From CAZWHE01 sp964633825 (GTDB taxonomy: Bacteria; Planctomycetota; B15-G4; CAYZWU01), in the NCBI GenBank assembly GCA_964633825.1, contig CAZWHE010000121.1, positions 1-12,756 of the forward strand: a stretch of 12,756 nucleotides of DNA. Reading direction: 5' to 3'. This document shows, piece by piece, positions 9,173-12,756 of the stretch; within the stretch, counting starts at the first letter, position 1, and each line of letters starts with the position of its first letter. A program made the position numbers and the translations under genes. Under the pieces are notes generated by a model. The model did no database searches, was not told the origin of the DNA, and saw only the letters and a program-made list of their open reading frames with translations.

Positions 9173-10513
9173 TCAATATTTCCTCTCTATCTTCGCATCC
9201 CTGAGCATGGAACTGTAGAGCTCCTGCCGCGCCCGGCGCGCCACTTCTTCCTCGAGAGAGCCGTATTCGGCGGGTCCTCTCTTCCCGAGCACCTTGACGA
9301 GATGGCATCCCTTGGGCGTCCTGAAAGGTCCGAGGAGCGATTCCGTCGCGGCCCCAAGGGCTGCGGTCGCGATCTCGGCGAGCTCGCCCTTCACCCCCGG
9401 AGAGAGAAAACCGATCTCTCCGCCGTTCCGGGCCGATTCGTGCTCCGAACAGATCCGGGCCATTGTTGCGAACTCGATTTCGCCTTTCTCGACGCGTTTC
9501 TTGATCGCAATCAGCTCCTGTTCCGCATCTTCGAAGGAGCGGTTGACATGGATGTTCGGAAACCGCGCCGCTTTGAGAAAAATGGTCGCCACCCTGGCCG
9601 CTTTTCCGAACCGCAGCTCGAAAAACTCCCTGTTTTTTTCGAAGAAGCTTTTGAGATCGCTTTCGCTCTGCGACATGCGGGCGATTTTTTTGAGGAGGAT
9701 TTCGGCGCGGAATTTATCGCTCTTCCTGACCTCATCCAGGCTCTGCCCCGAAGCCTTCAAGAAATCGGCATAGGTGAGGCTGTCGATGCCGGTCTTTGCT
9801 CTGAGCTTTTCCTCTCTTTCGCGAAGCTCTTCGTCGATTTCGGCTTCGGAAAGGGAGAGGCCGAGCTCGCCGGCTCTGGCCAGAATGAGAGCAATGCCGA
9901 TCATTTCGGTTAAAAAACCGGAGACCTCCTTTTCACCCAGCAGTGAAACGAGGCGTCCGGCAAAGGCATCGCGGGTGATGGTCTCGTCGTCGACCCTGCC
10001 GATGGCGCCTTTTTCCGGGTTCAGGGTGAGGATTTTCTTTTTCGAGAGAAGTTCCTTGAGCCAGAGATTGAGTTTTTCCACGGGAACGGCTTCATCGGCG
10101 CCGAGTCCGAAATCGGACCGGGCCATGATTTCGTGTGCAATGGAGAGCTCCAGAGCCATGTAGAAATCTTTCTCGTCGACTCCCTGTTCGCGGATCGTGT
10201 CGGCCAATCCCGACTCGCCGCCCGACTCGGCTTTCACCGCCTCGTCCAGCTCATGGAAGCGGTTCTCCAGGGTGCTCTTCGGAATGTTGATCTTTCTTCT
10301 CTCCATCTCCTGCCTGATGGCGGTTTCGTGGACCATCTGCTGCAGCAGGGATCGACCCGTTTCGGTGTTTTCATGGGCCGACGCAATATAGAGGTAGAGA
10401 TCGGATTCTCTGATCTCGATCCCCCGGCCCACGGCCGCGAGGCCCGGCGGGAGATCGTCGACCGATAAGGAGGTCGGAAAAGAAAAGAGGATGATGGCAA
10501 TCAGTGTTGTCAT
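9173..10513 (-). CDS. SurA/PpiC-like peptidyl-prolyl cis-trans isomerase (exported)
   Basis: The protein has 446 residues. The N-terminus MTTLIAIILFSFPTSLS resembles a short signal peptide but lacks the usual positive charge. Residues 25-300 are helical and charged, as in SurA N-domains, with LLQQMVHETAIRQEMERRKI at 56-75 and a second related helical unit around 195-290. Residues 306-411 form a parvulin domain: CSEHESARNGGEIGFLSPG (355-373) and GPFRTPKGCHLVKV (395-408). It probably assists folding of periplasmic or outer-membrane proteins. ATG 10513 has no good Shine-Dalgarno sequence, and no in-frame start lies in the 22 nt before it. It lies 107 nt downstream of the Clp-like ATPase gene on the same strand and may be co-transcribed. 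The stop abuts the pgi stop, so neither gene has room for its own terminator. Confidence 0.88.
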   Translation of the reverse strand: MTTLIAIILFSFPTSLSVDDLPPGLAAVGRGIEIRESDLYLYIASAHENTETGRSLLQQMVHETAIRQEMERRKINIPKSTLENRFHELDEAVKAESGGESGLADTIREQGVDEKDFYMALELSIAHEIMARSDFGLGADEAVPVEKLNLWLKELLSKKKILTLNPEKGAIGRVDDETITRDAFAGRLVSLLGEKEVSGFLTEMIGIALILARAGELGLSLSEAEIDEELREREEKLRAKTGIDSLTYADFLKASGQSLDEVRKSDKFRAEILLKKIARMSQSESDLKSFFEKNREFFELRFGKAARVATIFLKAARFPNIHVNRSFEDAEQELIAIKKRVEKGEIEFATMARICSEHESARNGGEIGFLSPGVKGELAEIATAALGAATESLLGPFRTPKGCHLVKVLGKRGPAEYGSLEEEVARRARQELYSSMLRDAKIERKY

Positions 10514-10620
10514 GGAATCAGAAATATCACATGCCCGAGACCGATGTCCAGCCCGAAAGGGCCGGCGCCGCGGCCCGGGATCAGCTCATAAGGGCTTGGA
10601 ATGGAGCCTCTGCCGGCTTT

Positions 10621-12018
10621 TCATGCCGTTTTGGACGAGGCCGGTTTTCGGGAGCGAGAGCTTCGGTTTTTTGAAGATTTTTTCTTCGTCTCTTTTTTCT
10701 TCTTTTTCTTGGTGAAGATAATTTGGCCCCGTTTTGCATCGGCCTCGATCGTGTCTCCCGTTGAATACTGTTTGTTGAGTATCAGTTCGGAAAGGGGATT
10801 TTCCAGGGTCAATCCGATCAGCCTTCTGAGCTCGCGCGCGCCGTACTCGGAGCTGTAGCCTTTCTTGCCCAGGTATTTTTCCAGCGCCGGTGTGAAGGTG
10901 AGGGTGATGTTGGTTTGCTTGAGATACCCCGCCACCTCGGCGAGCTGGTTCCGGGCGATCTGGATACAGTCTTTCACGGTGAGGTTGTTGAAAACGATCG
11001 TGTCGTCAAGCCTGTTGATGAACTCGGGACGGAAGATTCCCTTCATCGACATGACGATGGTTTCGGCCGTCGTGTCCTTGTCGAGGACCTGCCGTTCTTT
11101 CCGGTCGAATCCGACACGGTTGCGGTATCTCTCGATGTCTTTGACGCCGATGTTCGACGTGAGAAAGATCATGCTGTTGGAGAACGGAACACGGCACCCC
11201 TTGCTGTCCGTGAGGAAGCCCTCGTCCATCACCTGAAGGAGGATGTTGTGGACCTTGAAATGGGCTTTTTCGATCTCGTCGAACAGGACAACGCAGTCCT
11301 TTCTCTCTTTGACGCTTTCCGTGAGATAGCCGCCCTCGTTGTGTCCGATGTAGCCGGGAGGCGCTCCGATGAGCTTGGCGTATTCGTGGGGGAGGGAATA
11401 CTCGGAACAGTCGACGCGGACCAGTTTTGCCAGATTGCCGTACAGGTGTTTCGTCACGGCCTTGGCCGTCTCGGTCTTTCCCGTTCCCGTGGGACCGACA
11501 AGAAGAAAAACGCCGACCGGCCTGTTCGGCGCTTTCAGCCCCACGGCCGCTTTCTTGACGGCCTTGGAGATGCAGTGAATGGCCTCGTCCTGCCCGATGA
11601 TCATTTTTCCGAGGGAATCCTCGATCCGGTGAATCTTCTTCTGGAATTCGCGGTTCGACTTCCGCTGATTCTCCTGGATCAGGTGGATCTGCGATGTGGT
11701 CCCGCTTCCGTCTTCGAAGGGTATGGCGACCTGGTGGATTTCCATGTGGGGATTGACTTCCACGCAGATCTGGTAGAGGAGCTCTTCGAGAGCTTCCGGT
11801 TTGTACACCCTATTGAATTTCTTGAACAGCGGAAGAACCTCGTCGTGGTAATTGATCACGCATGAGTTAATGACCAGCTGCTGGTAGGCTTTCTTGTGCG
11901 GGATCGACTTGACACGGAGAAGCTCGGACAAATCGTCGTCGGTAAAAACCCTCACCTTGATGAATTCATCAACGATCTCGCAGTACTTGAGTACTACGCG
12001 GCAGTCCATTTGATTCAC
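10621..12018 (-). CDS. Single-AAA+ Hsp100/Clp-family ATPase with ClpC-like VGF loop and basic tail
   Basis: The protein has 465 residues. Residues 1-125 are an unrecognised, mainly helical N-domain, unlike the Clp N-domain repeats. Residues 130-435 match the second ATPase ring (D2) of ClpA/B/C: DSLGKMIIGQDEAI, Walker A GPTGTGKT (175-182), pore loop GYIG (222-225), Walker B VVLFDE (243-248), sensor 1 LTSNIG (286-291), arginine finger RPEFINR (330-336) and sensor 2 GARELRR (393-399). NRVGFD (300-305) falls where ClpC carries its VGF ClpP-docking tripeptide, suggesting a link to a protease, though no clpP is in view. The D1 ring is absent. Residues 437-465 are a Lys/Ser/Arg tail. The start is GTG 12018, with AAAGGGG about 9 nt upstream; ATG 12009 is an alternative without spacing support. 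Partners and substrates are unknown. Confidence 0.9.
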   Translation of the reverse strand: MNQMDCRVVLKYCEIVDEFIKVRVFTDDDLSELLRVKSIPHKKAYQQLVINSCVINYHDEVLPLFKKFNRVYKPEALEELLYQICVEVNPHMEIHQVAIPFEDGSGTTSQIHLIQENQRKSNREFQKKIHRIEDSLGKMIIGQDEAIHCISKAVKKAAVGLKAPNRPVGVFLLVGPTGTGKTETAKAVTKHLYGNLAKLVRVDCSEYSLPHEYAKLIGAPPGYIGHNEGGYLTESVKERKDCVVLFDEIEKAHFKVHNILLQVMDEGFLTDSKGCRVPFSNSMIFLTSNIGVKDIERYRNRVGFDRKERQVLDKDTTAETIVMSMKGIFRPEFINRLDDTIVFNNLTVKDCIQIARNQLAEVAGYLKQTNITLTFTPALEKYLGKKGYSSEYGARELRRLIGLTLENPLSELILNKQYSTGDTIEADAKRGQIIFTKKKKKKETKKKSSKNRSSRSRKPASSKTA

Positions 12019-12106
12019 TTCGGTTTTCCCCTTTCCCTAATACTCTTTTTCCCAGAACTCCCTTCCTTTATGTTTTTCGACCTAACGCTTGAAATGCTTG
12101 AGTTCT

Positions 12107-12138
12107 AATCCCCGCGACAGAGGGGATTTCCGCGGAAA
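12107..12138. repeat. Hairpin and adjoining 12-bp palindrome upstream of divergent genes
   Basis: AATCCCC (12107-12113) and GGGGATT (12122-12128) form a 7-bp stem with an 8-nt loop. The right arm overlaps a perfect 12-bp palindrome, TTTCCGCGGAAA (12127-12138). They lie in the 281-nt spacer between the Clp-like ATPase and the kinase, 34 nt before the kinase -35 box. There is no T-run, so a regulator-binding site is the likeliest reading; the regulator is unknown. Confidence 0.45.
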
Positions 12139-12171
12139 AGACCATATGACCGGGCGGGAATAAAATCGTAA

Positions 12172-12200
12172 TTGACCCTGGGAGAAGCAGCTAGTAGTAT
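12172..12200 (+). promoter_or_regulatory. Promoter of the Ser/Thr kinase gene
   Basis: TTGACC (12172-12177, five of six matches to TTGACA) is followed after exactly 17 nt by TAGTAT (12195-12200, four of six matches to TATAAT). Transcription would begin near 12207, leaving a leader of about 93 nt. This leader carries a small hairpin, ACCCC (12275-12279)/GGGGT (12285-12289), just before the Shine-Dalgarno GAGGA (12290-12294). Confidence 0.55.
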
Positions 12201-12299
12201 CTGTCGATTAAATCGTCTGTCCTGCGATTTTAACGTATGCTGGCCTGAGTCCATTGATCGCTTGAAATCACGAGACCCCTCGTTGGGGTGAGGACCGCC

Positions 12300-12756
12300 A
12301 TGTCCTTCGAAGAGGAACTCAAGTTTTTCGGAATGCTGGTCTTGAAAAGGCGCCTCAAAAAAGAGGACGTCCTCAAGTGTCTCAAGACCAGGGAAAAGCT
12401 CGCAGAGAAAGGGAAGAAGGCCACGCTTTCACAGATCGCCGCAGGGCTGAAGCTGATCTCGAAGGAAAAACTGGCTCTCTACAAGCTGTCCGGCGGAGAA
12501 GAGATCCCGGCGATTCCGGGACACGAGCTTCTCGGCAAAGCGGGTGAAGGCGGAATGGCGTCGGTTTTCAGGTATCACAGCAAAGCAGGGAAGCGCGATG
12601 TGGCGATCAAGATTCTGAAGGAGGATCTGGCCGCCCTCAAATCGATCAACCAGAGTTTTCTCAGGGAAGCCAAAACCCTGATCAAGCTGGATCACGCCAA
12701 CATCGTCAAGGGGATCAAAGCCGGAACCATCCACGGCTACTATGTATTCATTATGG
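12300..12756 (+). CDS. Ser/Thr protein kinase (PknB-type), 3' end off the window
   Basis: 152 residues are visible; the frame is open to the right edge. Residues 1-64 form a helical N-terminal domain (FFGMLVLKRRLKKEDVLKCL, then LSQIAAGLKLISKEKLALYKL) resembling the GspE/PilB N-terminal fold found ahead of some bacterial kinases; this resemblance is by eye. The kinase domain begins at about 72: glycine-rich loop GKAGEGGMASVF (79-90), VAIKIL with the ATP-binding Lys104, and helix C FLREAKTLIKLDHANIV with Glu123. The catalytic and activation loops lie beyond the window. The start ATG at 12300 has GAGGA 5 nt upstream. It is transcribed divergently from the Clp-like ATPase gene, so the spacer may regulate both. 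It would phosphorylate proteins on Ser/Thr; targets are unknown. Confidence 0.92.
   Translation, partial: MSFEEELKFFGMLVLKRRLKKEDVLKCLKTREKLAEKGKKATLSQIAAGLKLISKEKLALYKLSGGEEIPAIPGHELLGKAGEGGMASVFRYHSKAGKRDVAIKILKEDLAALKSINQSFLREAKTLIKLDHANIVKGIKAGTIHGYYVFIM

Noticed and set aside
10514..10620. GC-rich spacer with GCCC-GAAA-GGGC (10551-10562) as a terminator between the Clp-like and SurA-like genes
   Set aside because: The stem is only 4 bp and no T-run follows on the minus strand; read-through from the upstream gene seems more likely.
12150..12290. A possible tRNA or other structured RNA in the kinase leader
   Set aside because: No cloverleaf, anticodon arm or T-arm consensus could be laid on the sequence; only small hairpins are visible.

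Overview
The window comes from the chromosome of an uncultured-looking, Gram-negative-type bacterium of fairly high GC. The envelope type is inferred from an RND inner-membrane pump, a SurA-like exported chaperone/isomerase and a signal-peptide-bearing thioredoxin-like protein. A Ser/Thr protein kinase together with an FGE-sulfatase-fold protein is a mix familiar from planctomycetes, acidobacteria, myxobacteria and several candidate phyla. I cannot name the phylum. I see no mobile element, CRISPR array, tRNA or rRNA.

Layout. A leftward block runs from 3424 to the left edge: a nitronate monooxygenase/FabK-type flavoenzyme, a signal/anchor plus coiled-coil plus FGE-fold protein, a possible 79-aa small protein overlapping both neighbours, and an unrecognised protein cut by the window edge. 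Next is a self-contained rightward unit (3572-4585): promoter, one gene, and a terminator that works in both directions. Its gene is the highlight. It encodes an exported TlpA-like thioredoxin whose CxxC motif reads UxxC, because an in-frame TGA (3890-3892) stands where the first Cys codon should be. A perfect 6-bp hairpin with a 5-nt loop begins 10 nt after that TGA, as expected for a bacterial SECIS element. All seven complete genes in the window stop at TGA, so TGA is a normal stop here and this one appears to be recoded as selenocysteine.

To the right, a large RND permease (leftward) is divergent from glucose-6-phosphate isomerase (rightward). The isomerase meets a PpiC/SurA-like gene (leftward) stop codon to stop codon with no spacer. 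Upstream of that is a single-AAA+ Hsp100/Clp-like ATPase with a ClpC-type VGF tripeptide and a very basic tail. A divergent Ser/Thr protein kinase, cut by the right edge, ends the window.

Functionally, periplasmic thiol chemistry, periplasmic folding (PpiC/SurA) and a protein-unfolding ATPase sit near each other, but they are separate transcription units and I do not claim one pathway. selA, selB, selC and selD are not in the window; the selenoprotein call predicts they exist elsewhere in the genome.
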